Origin: Planctomyces sp.
Lineage (GTDB): Bacteria > Planctomycetota > Planctomycetia > Planctomycetales > Planctomycetaceae
Assembly (NCBI GenBank): GCA_019636235.1
Contig: JAHBXW010000009.1
Span: 62,001-126,000 of the forward strand
DNA length: 64,000 nucleotides
Direction: 5' to 3'
Below the pieces are notes generated by a model that saw only the letters and a program-made list of their open reading frames with translations, did not search any database and was not told the DNA's origin. Position numbers and translations under genes: made by a program. Below are positions 46,478 through 55,488 of the stretch, piece by piece. Numbering within the stretch: the stretch's first letter is position 1; the number at the start of each line of letters is the position of its first letter.

Positions 46478-48475
46478 ATGCTGCGAACGCTTGATCGCAA
46501 ACGCCTGTGGAGCGCGGCCCTTGGCGGAGTGTGCCTGGCCGGGCTGGGAATTCAGGGTTGCTCGCGGAACGCCGTCGACCTCGGTCGCGAGGACGCGCAG
46601 GCCCGCTCCGCCGCGGAGGAACGCGCCGCGGCGGCCGTGCAGCGCAGCAAACAGGATCTGCTCGCCCAGGAGGAGCGGACTCGAAAGTCCGCAACGGGCA
46701 AAGGCGAAGCCAATGAACGGCTGGCGTCAGTCAGCACGCAGCCGGAAGTGATCACGGCCTCGGCCGAGAAGCCCTCGCGGTTTGGCAACGGCTGGAAAGG
46801 ACTGACGCGCACGGAAGGGGGCCTGGCGCTCTTCCGGAAGAAGCCCGCGCCCAAGGACAAGGATGGGGGCGATCCATTCCTGCAGTCGGACGCCAAGGAC
46901 TCCAGCGTCGCGGCGAACAAGTCCGTTGATGAATTCCTGCAGGAGCAGCGGCCGGTCGCAATCGATCGGCGGACGCCCGTGGCCGCGAATCCGTCGACGA
47001 AGGCGGAGCCGCAGGCCGAGTCCCGGGAGCCCCTTGCCGATCCGCTCCTGGCGCGGTCGCAGCAACGGGTCGTTGTGAAGCCGTCGCCCGGCGCGGAGGA
47101 GCCGAAGACAGCCCCGGCGGGTCGGCCGCAGAAGTCCGATAAGGACCGGCTGCTTGAGGAACTGCTGGCGGAGATGGACGCTGGCGCGCCTTCGGCGCCG
47201 CCTGCGAAATCGAAGGCCCGACCGTTTCCTCCGATGGAATCGCCGGAGACGGACGAGGAGTCGGCGCTGCTGGCCGCCGTGCCGCCGAAACGGTCATCGT
47301 CAAACCCCCTGGCCGAAAAGCCGCCCGTCGCCCAGCGAGCGGCGCAGCCCGCTCCGGCCGAACATCCGCTCATCGAGACCGAGACACAGGCCGATTTCGA
47401 GCCTGAGCCGGTCGAACTGGCGTCGGCCGATCGCCGGTCGCCGGCGTCGCGGCGGGGAGCTGTCGACGACGTGGGTCGCCAGATTTCCAAACTGCTCGAC
47501 AACGCGCGGGAGGCCGCCGACAACGACGACTACCCGCAGGCGCTCCAGCTCGCCGCCGAGGCCCAGCGCATCGCGGCCCGGTCCAGTTACGAGTTCCCGC
47601 CGGGAACCGAGCAGCCGATCGAGCTGGTCGGGCGACTGGCGGAGGAAATGGCGTCCCGCCCTGCGACTGAAGAGCCCCGGTCCGCAGTGGCGACGACGAA
47701 CGACGCCGCGCGTCCCCCGTTCTCAAAAGTGGCCTGGAGCCGTCCCGAGGAGCAACTCAGAGACATCGACGCGTTCGGAGCGAAGCCGTCGGCTTCCGAA
47801 CCGGCGATCGCCCGTATGCCGGACCAGCGACAGCGCGCCGGCGGGCGTCGTCGCAACGATCCGCAATGGCCGGCGATCACCTCGGTCGCATTCGAACAGT
47901 CGGACGAGCTATGGCAGTCCGCCGAACCGGACGTCGCTGAACTCGACTCCGGGACTTCCAGCGGCGACGTCGGCAGGGATGTGGCGTTCGCGTCGAACGT
48001 GACAAGGGCCGCGGCCGAGGCCGCAGGGGAGGCTCTCGGGGAGGAGGCGCCGCCGTTCGTGCCCGCCGGGAACGCCGGGTTCGGCATCGTGGCCGCACGC
48101 GAGTTCCCGACGCTTGAGCGGGGGCTGGTGGAGCCGGAGCCCTGGAGCCCGCGGGACACCCCGGCCGTCGCCCCGCCCCCGCCGCTCGAAGGGCCGTTCG
48201 TCGAGCTGGGGATGCCGACGCCGATTTCGCCGGACGAGACGATTGTGGCGGCGGCCAGCCGCCGGACGTCGCGCAAGCCGCTGACGCCCCCCGCGCTGTC
48301 GATCGACGGTGGATTCGACGACGCCGCGACGTTGGAGGAGGGGGGCCGCAAGGCGCGGCGCGTGACCGGCGGCCGAACCGGCTGGTACGTCATTTTCGGC
48401 TTCATCGTCATCGTCGGAACGGCACTGTTCCGGCGGAAGTTCTACGCGGCGCCGCGTCCGGTCGAGGAGCATTGA
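46478..48475 (+). CDS. Large lipoprotein with C-terminal membrane helix
   Basis: This is a 665-residue protein of unknown function. The start at 46478 follows GGGAGGGGG. Residues 1-28 are a lipoprotein signal, ending IQGC with Cys28. The body is disordered and rich in Pro/Ala/Glu/Arg, with one conserved-looking helical segment around residues 325-365 (VDDVGRQISKLLDNAREAAD...QLAAEAQRIA). A C-terminal hydrophobic helix (GWYVIFGFIVIVGTALF) precedes a short basic tail. A lipid anchor at one end and a membrane helix at the other is an unusual combination. A PilZ-like gene follows after 92 bp on the same strand. Confidence 0.65.
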   Translation: MLRTLDRKRLWSAALGGVCLAGLGIQGCSRNAVDLGREDAQARSAAEERAAAAVQRSKQDLLAQEERTRKSATGKGEANERLASVSTQPEVITASAEKPSRFGNGWKGLTRTEGGLALFRKKPAPKDKDGGDPFLQSDAKDSSVAANKSVDEFLQEQRPVAIDRRTPVAANPSTKAEPQAESREPLADPLLARSQQRVVVKPSPGAEEPKTAPAGRPQKSDKDRLLEELLAEMDAGAPSAPPAKSKARPFPPMESPETDEESALLAAVPPKRSSSNPLAEKPPVAQRAAQPAPAEHPLIETETQADFEPEPVELASADRRSPASRRGAVDDVGRQISKLLDNAREAADNDDYPQALQLAAEAQRIAARSSYEFPPGTEQPIELVGRLAEEMASRPATEEPRSAVATTNDAARPPFSKVAWSRPEEQLRDIDAFGAKPSASEPAIARMPDQRQRAGGRRRNDPQWPAITSVAFEQSDELWQSAEPDVAELDSGTSSGDVGRDVAFASNVTRAAAEAAGEALGEEAPPFVPAGNAGFGIVAAREFPTLERGLVEPEPWSPRDTPAVAPPPPLEGPFVELGMPTPISPDETIVAAASRRTSRKPLTPPALSIDGGFDDAATLEEGGRKARRVTGGRTGWYVIFGFIVIVGTALFRRKFYAAPRPVEEH

Positions 48476-48567
48476 AGTCCGCGCGAGGATCGGCCGGTGC
48501 GCCGATTCGTGAGCTATGTTCAGGCAGGAGACGATGCCGATCGTTTCACCCTGACTGGAGCGGACTA

Positions 48568-48936
48568 GTGACAGCCAACGCCGACCCGTGGAATCGACCC
48601 AGCCTGGAAGACCTGCGCCGGGTGCTGGAGAGCATCGGGAAATCGGAGGTCGAGCATGGCCGGTCCGCGGAGCGGCTGGAGCTGAGCGTGCCGGCGGAGA
48701 TCACGACGGGCCGCGGAAACGTGATCTCCGCAATGACCCGGGAAATCAGCCGTTTCGGCATCGGGCTGCTGCATCGAGGGAACGTTTCTCCGGGCGAGGT
48801 GACGATCCGGATGGCGAGCGAGACGCGGGAATTCGAGTACCGTGTGCTGATCGAATGGGCGTCTCCGTGCGACAACGGCATGTTCATGAGCGGCGGTCGC
48901 TTCATCACTCAGGACAAGCCTGCCCGTCCCGCCTGA
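48568..48936 (+). CDS. PilZ-domain-like protein
   Basis: This is a 122-residue small protein. The start is a GTG at 48568 with GGAG upstream. Residues ~35-115 look like a PilZ beta-barrel: LELSVPAEITTG, then MTREISRFGIGLLH, corresponding to the usual (D/N).S..G motif with Arg-Phe in place of one Gly, and RVLIEWASPCDNGMFMSGGRF. PilZ proteins bind c-di-GMP, but the RxxxR motif is not obvious, so binding is uncertain. It follows the lipoprotein gene closely and may be in the same transcript. Confidence 0.65.
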   Translation: MTANADPWNRPSLEDLRRVLESIGKSEVEHGRSAERLELSVPAEITTGRGNVISAMTREISRFGIGLLHRGNVSPGEVTIRMASETREFEYRVLIEWASPCDNGMFMSGGRFITQDKPARPA

Positions 48937-49514
48937 TTTCTCTGATCTGCCGAGTCTTTGCCGAAAACCGCTCCGTTCGGACGATGTCGTTTCAATGCGC
49001 CTTCGGGTCGGCTGGTCGCGGCCGCATCGGGCTCGTGGACTCCTCCCGCAAGGCAAAGTCCTGCAAGAGCTTGCGGTGGTTGAGCAGGGCCTTTGAGGTT
49101 TGTATGGCAAGGTGCGCGGGAAGCGGGCGTCCGCGGCAGGTGAGTGCAATCCCGTGGAACTCCCAATTCCGGGAAGGTCGCGGCAGGTTCCGCAGGTGTC
49201 GCTGACGGTCTGAAACCCCTGGCGTTCTCGTGCCGAACTAACAGGGCGTGTTGTTGGCGCTCCATGCGGGGGTTAAGATTGTCGGTCTGCCGGCGGTTGG
49301 CCGGCGTCGACGAGCCCTGCTCGTCAGAAGTTGAGTGCCGCGGAACGCCGTCGCCGGACCGGCGCGCGTTCATCGTCGAACGGATCTCGCCGTCCGCGAT
49401 CCTGCCTAACGAACCTGTTTCGCCCCTCCGCAGCCGATGTGACCCGATCGGATTGTCTGCACAACCCGAGGCTGCGGCTGATCGTCCGCGGGCGAGTTCT
49501 CTGGAGAAAGTTGA
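48937..49514. other. Long intergenic region without a supported gene
   Basis: This 578-bp stretch follows the PilZ-like gene and precedes the reductase gene. It is somewhat less GC-rich. Open frames cross it in both directions but have no ribosome site, no family motif and poor residue composition. No repeat, tRNA or terminator is evident; a promoter for the gene at 49515 is expected. Confidence 0.35.
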
Positions 49515-50669
49515 ATGGGACATCTTCTGTTGACGGGAGCCACCGGACTGCTCGGCCGGTATCTGATGCGCGATCTGTTGACCGCTGGCGTGCCGCTGGC
49601 GGTCCTCGTGCGGCGCTCCCGCCGGAAGTCTCCCGCGAGCCGGATCGAAGCTGCCATGCGCTGCTGGGAACAGCTCGAAGGGCGGAGCTTCGAACGTCCC
49701 GTCGTCCTGGAAGGGGACATCACGCAGCCCGATTTCGGCCTGACCCCCGACCAGACCAAGTGGGCCGCCGAAAACGTCGACTCCATGCTGCACAACGCGG
49801 CCAGCCTGTCGTTCGTCAGCACCGGCCGGCATGCCGAGCCCTGGAAGTCGAACGTCGACGGCACGAAGAACGTGCTGGACTTCTGCGCCCAGGCGAACGT
49901 GAAGACGTTCTTCCAGGTGTCCACGGCCTACGTGTGCGGCAAGCGCGGCGGCGTGATTTACGAGAATGAGCTGCGCAAAGGACAGGAGTTCGCCAACCCC
50001 TACGAAGAGAGCAAGGTCGAGGCGGAAGAACTCGTCCAGCAGGCGAAGTTTCTGGAATCGGTCACCGTGTTCCGGCCGGCCATCATTCTGGGAGACAGCC
50101 AGACGGGGAACACGTTCACCTATCACAATTACTACGTGATGCTGGAACTGGCCCACAAGCTGACGCAGCAGATGGGCGAGATGGACTTCACGGGCCGGAA
50201 TCGGGCGGAGTTCATCCGCTTCGACGCCGACGGCCGCTGGCGGAAGAACTTCGTGCCGGTGGAATGGGTGTCCGCCGTGATGGCGCACGTCATCACGGAC
50301 CCCGAGCTGCACGGCGAGACGTATCATCTGACGCCGCGGGTCTCCTGCCAGCTGCGGCTGATGCGGGACGTGATCGAGCAGGTCAACCATCTGTACGGGA
50401 TCGACTTCGGCAAGCCGGATCCGACGAACGCCGACGGCGCCCTGCCGCTCGAACTGTTCCATCAGCATGCGGAGGTGTACGCCTCCTACTGGCGGGACGA
50501 TCCGGTGTTCGACTCGACAAACACGCAGCGTGCGGCGCCACACCTGCCATGTCCGCACGTCGATCGGGACATGCTGGTCCGGCTGTCGGAGATCGCCATT
50601 GAAAACCGGTTCGGCTGGAAGGATCCGGTGGTCGAGGAGCGTCCGGCCGCGGCAGCCGCGGTGAAGTGA
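49515..50669 (+). CDS. Extended SDR / thioester-reductase-like protein
   Basis: This is a 384-residue NAD(P)-binding protein of the extended SDR group, closest to the male-sterility/thioester-reductase type. The Rossmann motif is LLTGATGLLGRYL (4-16). The active-site pair appears as STAYVCG and YEESKVEAE with Tyr and Lys. MLHNAASLSF and NVDGTKNVLDF are typical of the family. FRPAIILGDSQTG is the substrate-side motif. The substrate is probably an acyl thioester or lipid, which is inference. It is followed 10 bp later by a DNA glycosylase gene on the same strand. Confidence 0.85.
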   Translation: MGHLLLTGATGLLGRYLMRDLLTAGVPLAVLVRRSRRKSPASRIEAAMRCWEQLEGRSFERPVVLEGDITQPDFGLTPDQTKWAAENVDSMLHNAASLSFVSTGRHAEPWKSNVDGTKNVLDFCAQANVKTFFQVSTAYVCGKRGGVIYENELRKGQEFANPYEESKVEAEELVQQAKFLESVTVFRPAIILGDSQTGNTFTYHNYYVMLELAHKLTQQMGEMDFTGRNRAEFIRFDADGRWRKNFVPVEWVSAVMAHVITDPELHGETYHLTPRVSCQLRLMRDVIEQVNHLYGIDFGKPDPTNADGALPLELFHQHAEVYASYWRDDPVFDSTNTQRAAPHLPCPHVDRDMLVRLSEIAIENRFGWKDPVVEERPAAAAAVK

Positions 50670-50679
50670 GCATGCGGCG

Positions 50680-51327
50680 ATGAGCGGACCAAGGCCGCAG
50701 AAGATGACGCCGGAGACGGTGTCCGCGGGAGTGGCGCATTTGCGCCGAGCCGATCCCGTGCTGGCGGCCGTGGTGACGCAGGTCGGCGCGTTCCGAATGC
50801 AGCCCTCGGCTGGGCATTTCCAGTCGCTGGCGCGGGCGATCGTCGCTCAGCAGATCTCCGGCCACGCTGCGCGGACGATCTGGAAACGCATCGCGGCGCT
50901 CAGCCATCCGCGCCCGGTGACAGCGGAGGGACTGGACCGCCTGAGCGACGCGCAATTGCGCGCCGCCGGACTGTCGCCGCAGAAGCTGCGCTACATGCGC
51001 GACCTGTGCAGGCGGATCGTGGACCGGCGGCTGGTGCTGGCCCGACTGGGTCGTCTGCCGGACGACGCCGTGATCGCCGAGCTGACGCAGGTGCTGGGCA
51101 TCGGCGTGTGGACGGCCCAGATGTTTCTGATGTTCAGCCTGCGCCGCAGCGACGTGTTTCCGCCGGATGATCTGGGGATCCGGGCGGCGCTGCGAAAGCT
51201 GTACGGGCTAAGCGCTCTGCCCGACAGGGCGACGAGCGAGTCCATCGCCGCGGCGTGGGCGCCGTATCGGTCGGTGGCGTCGTGGTACCTGTGGCGAAGC
51301 CTGGAGCTGCCGCCGACGGACGCGTGA
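50680..51327 (+). CDS. AlkA-like DNA-3-methyladenine glycosylase
   Basis: This is a 215-residue HhH-GPD DNA glycosylase that removes alkylated purines. FQSLARAIVAQQISGHAARTIWKRI (~48-72) is the conserved helical start. The helix-hairpin-helix is LTQVLGIGVWTAQMFLMFSL (~130-150), and the catalytic Asp lies in DVFPPDDLGIR (~153-163). It lacks the N-terminal domain of E. coli AlkA (282 aa), as is normal for the short bacterial form (Mag1-like). The first ten residues may be extra; the start at 50680 leaves an 11-nt gap after the reductase stop. Confidence 0.9.
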   Translation: MSGPRPQKMTPETVSAGVAHLRRADPVLAAVVTQVGAFRMQPSAGHFQSLARAIVAQQISGHAARTIWKRIAALSHPRPVTAEGLDRLSDAQLRAAGLSPQKLRYMRDLCRRIVDRRLVLARLGRLPDDAVIAELTQVLGIGVWTAQMFLMFSLRRSDVFPPDDLGIRAALRKLYGLSALPDRATSESIAAAWAPYRSVASWYLWRSLELPPTDA

Positions 51328-51422
51328 ACGCGCCGTCGCTCCAGTGCGGCCGGTTCCCATGCCACAGCGCCGCGGCTATAGCCCCAGCGCGGGAGGCCTG
51401 CGTGCAATCGCCGATCCGTCTT

Positions 51423-52013
51423 TCAGTTCGACGCGGAAATCGACGACTGAGCCACCCGCGCGCCCAGCGGGCTGAACAGCACGGCCGTGAAGGCCAGCGT
51501 GCTGGCGACGGCCGGCCCGAAAAAGGGCAGGGCCTTCAAGTAGCACTCAGTGAATCCGGCCAGCGTGTGCGGGTACATGCTGGGGAAGCAGGCCAGGTTC
51601 GACAGGATGAAGTACGCAACGGAGGCCGCCAGTCCGCGTCCCAGGGCATGCGGCAGCAGATGCTCGCGCCGGTTCGCCAGGCCGAACCCGAACAGCGGGA
51701 ACATGGCGAGCAGCGCGTAGTTCACCCAGATGCCGCTTTCCAAGGCCCAGTCGGTCTGGCCCGTGACGAGCAGGATCAGCGTGTTCGTCGCGGCGTACGC
51801 GACAACCGGCAGGGCCACGGCCATCCAGCGGCTGGAGAGGAATGCGCCGCCGAACATGGCCACCGCGTAGAACGGCGAGAACCCCCAGGGGTAGCTGCTG
51901 AACGGATCGGCGACGTCAAACCCGGCCCCGCGATGCAGGATGTACGGGAACACCCAGCAAAACAGGGTGTAGGCCCACAGGACGACGAACAGTTTCCACT
52001 TCGGGGTCTGCAT
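51423..52013 (-). CDS. DUF6580 putative transport protein (B12-riboswitch operon)
   Basis: This is a 196-residue integral membrane protein with five or six helices. It shows the DUF6580 pattern: PWGFSPFYAVAMFGGAFLSS near residue 43, GRGLAASVAYFILSNLACF and YPHTLAGFTECYLKALPFFG. NCBI naming calls the family a putative transport protein, and its size and helix layout resemble S-components of ECF vitamin transporters; that link is inference. It is the last gene of an operon headed by a cobalamin riboswitch, which suggests a role in uptake of cobalamin or a precursor. No ECF ATPase is encoded here. The start at 52013 has no strong ribosome site. Confidence 0.8.
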   Translation of the reverse strand: MQTPKWKLFVVLWAYTLFCWVFPYILHRGAGFDVADPFSSYPWGFSPFYAVAMFGGAFLSSRWMAVALPVVAYAATNTLILLVTGQTDWALESGIWVNYALLAMFPLFGFGLANRREHLLPHALGRGLAASVAYFILSNLACFPSMYPHTLAGFTECYLKALPFFGPAVASTLAFTAVLFSPLGARVAQSSISASN

Positions 52014-52095
52014 GCCAGATGATGATCCGGGATTGAAATCGATCAGGGGACTGTAATGACATCGCCCGAGGCGGGAAACTGAATTCCGGGACCGC

Positions 52096-52434
52096 TCAGG
52101 GGGAGTCCGGCAGGGGGCCGTCGAAGGACATCCGTGTTCCGCAGCGGGGACACTCCATCGCTTTCGGGTTCCGCTGCAGTTCTTCGACGGGCGGCGTGGG
52201 CCGCCATTGGGAACATTTCGGGCAATGGATCGCTGGCACGAGCGTCGGGCGGCCGGTCTGCGGATGGACGGCGGGGGTTTCAAACGCCCGCTCCATGACG
52301 AACGTCGATTTCGTGGCCGTGTCGTAGTACACGGTCTCGGGCAGGATGTCTTCGGCGTTCTCCGCCGTGCAGCCGGACTGCAGACACAGTCCGGCCGCGA
52401 CGAGCGCGAAACGCCACTGGCGGTTAAGCGACAT
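52096..52434 (-). CDS. Small zinc-ribbon lipoprotein (B12-riboswitch operon)
   Basis: This is a 112-residue predicted lipoprotein. The signal ends CLQSGC with Cys22. The mature part carries two CxxC pairs (CPKC at ~70 and CPRC at ~95) that probably bind zinc or another metal. The family is not one I recognise. The gene lies 30 bp downstream of the DUF1559 stop and 82 bp upstream of the DUF6580 start, all on the minus strand, so it is the middle gene of the operon. A cell-envelope metal site under cobalamin control is notable. Confidence 0.7.
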   Translation of the reverse strand: MSLNRQWRFALVAAGLCLQSGCTAENAEDILPETVYYDTATKSTFVMERAFETPAVHPQTGRPTLVPAIHCPKCSQWRPTPPVEELQRNPKAMECPRCGTRMSFDGPLPDSP

Positions 52435-52464
52435 GGGGATGGTCCTCGCTTTCGGATCTGAGGA

Positions 52465-53334
52465 TCAGTCCCGGTCGTACCACTCGTCCTGCAGGTCGGG
52501 GTTCGTCAGGTTGTCGCCGACGTACCCCAGCCGGAGGCGGTCCATCTTCGCGGCGTCTCCAAATCCCGGGGCCCGCCAGCCGCGGGCGCGGGTTTCGACA
52601 TGCCCGTCGAGGAAGGCCACGTTCGCCGTGTCGTTGTGACGGAAATGGACCGTCGGAAAATCGTGGCTGGGCGGCTCGAGCAGCCAGTTCTCGCGGGTCT
52701 CGCTCTGATCGCAGGAGAAGTCGAGGCAGAACACGCCGGCGCTGTCGGCGAAGACGATGGTCTGGGTGGTCTGCCGGACGTCGCGCATGCGGAACGTCGC
52801 CGGTCGGCCGCTGATCTGCGGAGCCCAACTGGGAGGCAGGTAGTCGATGCCCGAGCTGCGCGACAGGTAGTGCCCGTTGTAGGCGTAGCCGGTGGCCGGC
52901 CGGCCGAACCGGGCGGAATCCATCTGCGGCGTGCCGAAATCGGGGCACTGGAAGGCCTCGTAGCTGGTCTCGATGTAGGGGGCCAGGGGGCCGCGGGCGA
53001 AGTCGAGTTGCCGCTCCGGAACGGGCTCGTCGTAATTCACGACGCCGAACCAGTGCTGGGAGATTCCCTGCGGTCCGCTGAACGTCATCAGGTAGTTCAG
53101 CCGGGTCTGGTCCTCAATGACGTAAGGGACGAACTGCTCGCGATACACATCCATGTAGTTGTGGAGCGCGAGCGTCAACTGCTTGAGATTGTTCGCACAC
53201 TGGGCGCGGCGGGCGGCGCCTCGCGCCTGCTGCACAGCGGGCAGCAGCAAAGACACCAGGACGGCGATGATGGCGATCACCACCAGCAGCTCGATGAGCG
53301 TGAAGGCGCGACGCCTCCGGACAACAGCACGCAT
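52465..53334 (-). CDS. DUF1559 prepilin-like protein (B12-riboswitch operon)
   Basis: This is a 289-residue secreted protein of the Planctomycete DUF1559 family. The start at 53334 follows GAGGA. Residues 1-12 are a basic leader ending RRRAF, then a type IV pilin helix [21 protein letters not shown]. Ala replaces the usual Gly before the cleavage site. The DUF1559 body has [16 protein letters not shown] and the C-terminal motif [10 protein letters not shown]. The fold and role of DUF1559 proteins are not established; they are surface proteins expanded in this phylum. Here the gene is the first of an operon led by a cobalamin riboswitch. Confidence 0.92.
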   Translation of the reverse strand: MRAVVRRRRAFTLIELLVVIAIIAVLVSLLLPAVQQARGAARRAQCANNLKQLTLALHNYMDVYREQFVPYVIEDQTRLNYLMTFSGPQGISQHWFGVVNYDEPVPERQLDFARGPLAPYIETSYEAFQCPDFGTPQMDSARFGRPATGYAYNGHYLSRSSGIDYLPPSWAPQISGRPATFRMRDVRQTTQTIVFADSAGVFCLDFSCDQSETRENWLLEPPSHDFPTVHFRHNDTANVAFLDGHVETRARGWRAPGFGDAAKMDRLRLGYVGDNLTNPDLQDEWYDRD

Positions 53335-53499
53335 GGCCAATCCTCGTGGACGGTCGGCGGGGAACGCCGACGGAACCGGGACAGATCCAGGGGGCGGGCG
53401 CAGCGGTCGCGCGTGCCGATCATGCGCTGGGCGGCGCCCACGCATTCCACAGCCGACGCGATGCCTGGACCACGCAGGATCCGTCTCAGGAAACCGACT

Positions 53500-53690
53500 T
53501 CTGGGCAGGTCTTCTGGCTCCCGGATCGTCCTACTGGCTGCGCCTTCCCGCGAATCCTCGCAGTGGCTTCGGCTGTCAGGCCGTGCAGCGTTCGTCCCCG
53601 GTTACAGCGGCGGGACCGCGACGGGCTTGCACCGTCTTCCCTATTCTCCCGGCAGCGACACGCCGACGGGCACCCAAGTCGCCTCGCAGA
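53500..53690 (-). ncRNA. Cobalamin (B12) riboswitch
   Basis: On the minus strand the B12 box reads AGCCAGAAGACCTGCC (53504-53519). Upstream are GCCGCTGTAACCG (53599-53611), GACGGTGCAAGCCCGTC (53620-53636) and a GGTGCCC opening near 53670. All are signature blocks of the cobalamin aptamer in the correct order and spacing. Ligand binding normally lowers downstream expression. The 165 nt to the DUF1559 start includes a 7-bp hairpin (53353-53371) eight bases before its ribosome site, a candidate expression platform; no U-tract follows, so control is probably translational. Confidence 0.95.
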
Positions 53691-53856
53691 ATATCCGGGA
53701 CGGAGCGGCCGTCAAGCGGGGGGCGAAAAATGCGGCGGGCCAACGAAAAGCGGCCTGCGAAGCCTGCCGACGGGATCGCCGCCGTCGGAAAGCTCACAGG
53801 CCGAAGCACCGCCGGCGGGGCCGGCAGGGCCGTTGCGCAGGGACCGCTCGCGACTC

Positions 53857-54393
53857 TCAGAACTCGAGGCTGACGATGCGGCCCATGACGAGCCGCACCC
53901 AGCGCTCTTCAATCCGACAGTCTTCACCGGTCCCGTAACGCGCCTCCACGCGGTAAATCTGCGGCGTCCCAGGGATGAGCTGAGGCGCCTCGAAATGCCA
54001 CAGGCTGACGTCGCGGGCGTCGACGAAGCCTTCCAGCTCGTCGTCGAGCCGAAAGGGATTGGTCCACTGCACCGAAACGGAACTGGCGCCGGGGGCGTGG
54101 ACGTCCAGCAGTCCCGCGCGGGGATGCTTGGCGGCCGGCACGGGGCGCGTCGGGCGCAGGTAGGTCCGCCCCAGCGTGCCCGGGGGGGGCACGAGCACCG
54201 GAGCGGGAACGCCCGTCGGAACTGCGCCGAGTTCCGCCGGGGCCTGGAGGACGCTGGCTTCCATCGGGGGCAAACCCCCGGCATCGCGGCAGGCGCATCC
54301 GCGTCGGCCGTGATGTCCGGCGAGCGCGGACGAAGCCGCCGCGCTCAGACATCCCAATGCGATCGGACCGAGACGGAACCAGTGGCGATACAT
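53857..54393 (-). CDS. Secreted hypothetical protein
   Basis: This is a 178-residue protein of unknown function. The start at 54393 follows GGAGG. The first ~25 residues are a signal peptide (PIALGCLSAAASSALA). A short CAC motif, a Pro-rich stretch (LVPPPGTLGRTYLRPTRPVP) and a beta-rich C-terminal half (DARDVSLWHFEAPQLIP...YRVEARYG) follow. It is on the same strand as the riboswitch operon but ends 167 bp before the aptamer begins. Whether it is transcribed with it is unknown. Confidence 0.6.
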   Translation of the reverse strand: MYRHWFRLGPIALGCLSAAASSALAGHHGRRGCACRDAGGLPPMEASVLQAPAELGAVPTGVPAPVLVPPPGTLGRTYLRPTRPVPAAKHPRAGLLDVHAPGASSVSVQWTNPFRLDDELEGFVDARDVSLWHFEAPQLIPGTPQIYRVEARYGTGEDCRIEERWVRLVMGRIVSLEF

Positions 54394-54737
54394 GGCAGCG
54401 GCCTCCTCATCAGAAAACGCAGATTGCCCTTGTCTCGCGATCGAGCCGCCCGAGCAGGGAGAGCCGCGGCGCAGCCGAGGACGTCTGTCCCCTGATTCGT
54501 CCCGATCTGGCGGCCCGCGGCGCGGGACGATGCTGGGACGGTCGGTTGGCTGGCGGCGAGCACATGCCTCGCATCGGGCCGGACGGGATCGCGGCGTCGT
54601 CGACACCACGTGTCACGGTGAACCCGCAGAGAACTTATCACCTAGGTTGGAGTTGGCCGGAGCCGCGCCGTGCGCGGCGCGGGATTTGGCGACTCCGCGC
54701 GGGAGGCGTCGCTAGAAGCGGCAGACGCGCGGGAGCT
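54394..54737. other. Intergenic region without supported gene
   Basis: A 344-bp gap between two minus-strand genes. It should carry the promoter of the secreted-protein gene ending at 53857. No repeat, RNA or open gene with a ribosome site is visible. Confidence 0.3.
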
Positions 54738-55289
54738 TCACCGACCGGCGGAGTTTCCCCGGCCCGCAGAGTCCTCCGCGCCCGCCGGCGCGCGTTCGCG
54801 ATTCGCCGCGGCCTCGTCGGACGGGAACAGCTCGCGGAGACGTTCGGCGCGGTAGCGGAAGATCGTCTCGACGTCCCGCTGCACGATCAGCCAGTTCACC
54901 AGCCGGCCTCCGGGAACGTCATAATGCACCTCGTCGGCGCAGCGCGTGCCGCCGCGCTCGCTGACGAACGTGTGCTCGTGCCGCCACAGCCGGTAGGGTC
55001 CGGCGAGCTGTTCGTCGACGAACCGGTACGGGGGCTGCCAGACGCTGATCGCCGAACGCCAGCGGACGGGGATGCCGCGCAGCCGCAGCCGGTAGTCGAT
55101 TCGCGTGCCTTCCTCGATCTCGATCGGGGCGGGAGTGATGACGCGGAACCGCAGCCAGGGCGGGGTGATCGCTTCCAGCTGGAACGCGTCGGAAAAGAAC
55201 TCAAACACGCGGCCGATCGGCGCGGGCAGCCAGAGGTCGCAGTTCAGCACCCAGCCGCCGCGTTGGCGATCCCTCCGCACCGTCACCAT
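54738..55289 (-). CDS. SRPBCC-family protein
   Basis: This is a 183-residue protein of the SRPBCC (START/Bet v 1-like) fold that binds hydrophobic ligands. The start at 55289 gives MVTVRRDRQRGG. LWLPAPIGRVFEFFSDAFQLEAITP (~20-44) is the characteristic opening, followed by TRIDYRLRLRGIPVRWRSAI and RHEHTFVSERGGTRCADEVHYDVPGG. The C-terminal 25 residues are Ala/Glu-rich. It is divergent from an ABC ATPase gene. No partner suggests the ligand. Confidence 0.82.
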   Translation of the reverse strand: MVTVRRDRQRGGWVLNCDLWLPAPIGRVFEFFSDAFQLEAITPPWLRFRVITPAPIEIEEGTRIDYRLRLRGIPVRWRSAISVWQPPYRFVDEQLAGPYRLWRHEHTFVSERGGTRCADEVHYDVPGGRLVNWLIVQRDVETIFRYRAERLRELFPSDEAAANRERAPAGAEDSAGRGNSAGR

Positions 55290-55488
55290 GCTGCCGTCCT
55301 CGCCCTGTCCGCAGTCCCCGCGTTCCCTGCCAGTTGTTTTGTAGTCGCCGCGGCGGAGACGTCCGCCGAATTCGCGCCGAATCGGGCGCCCGGTCGGGGA
55401 GTTTGGTGAACCGCGCGGCCCGGACAGGCGTTGACCCGCTGGAACACCTGTCAGAACTTGCCGAGATCCTCCCGGGAGGCCGCCCGCC

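Noticed and set aside
48937-49514. Small ORFs in the gap after the PilZ-like gene
   Set aside because: No ribosome site, signal or family motif; composition matches shadow frames.
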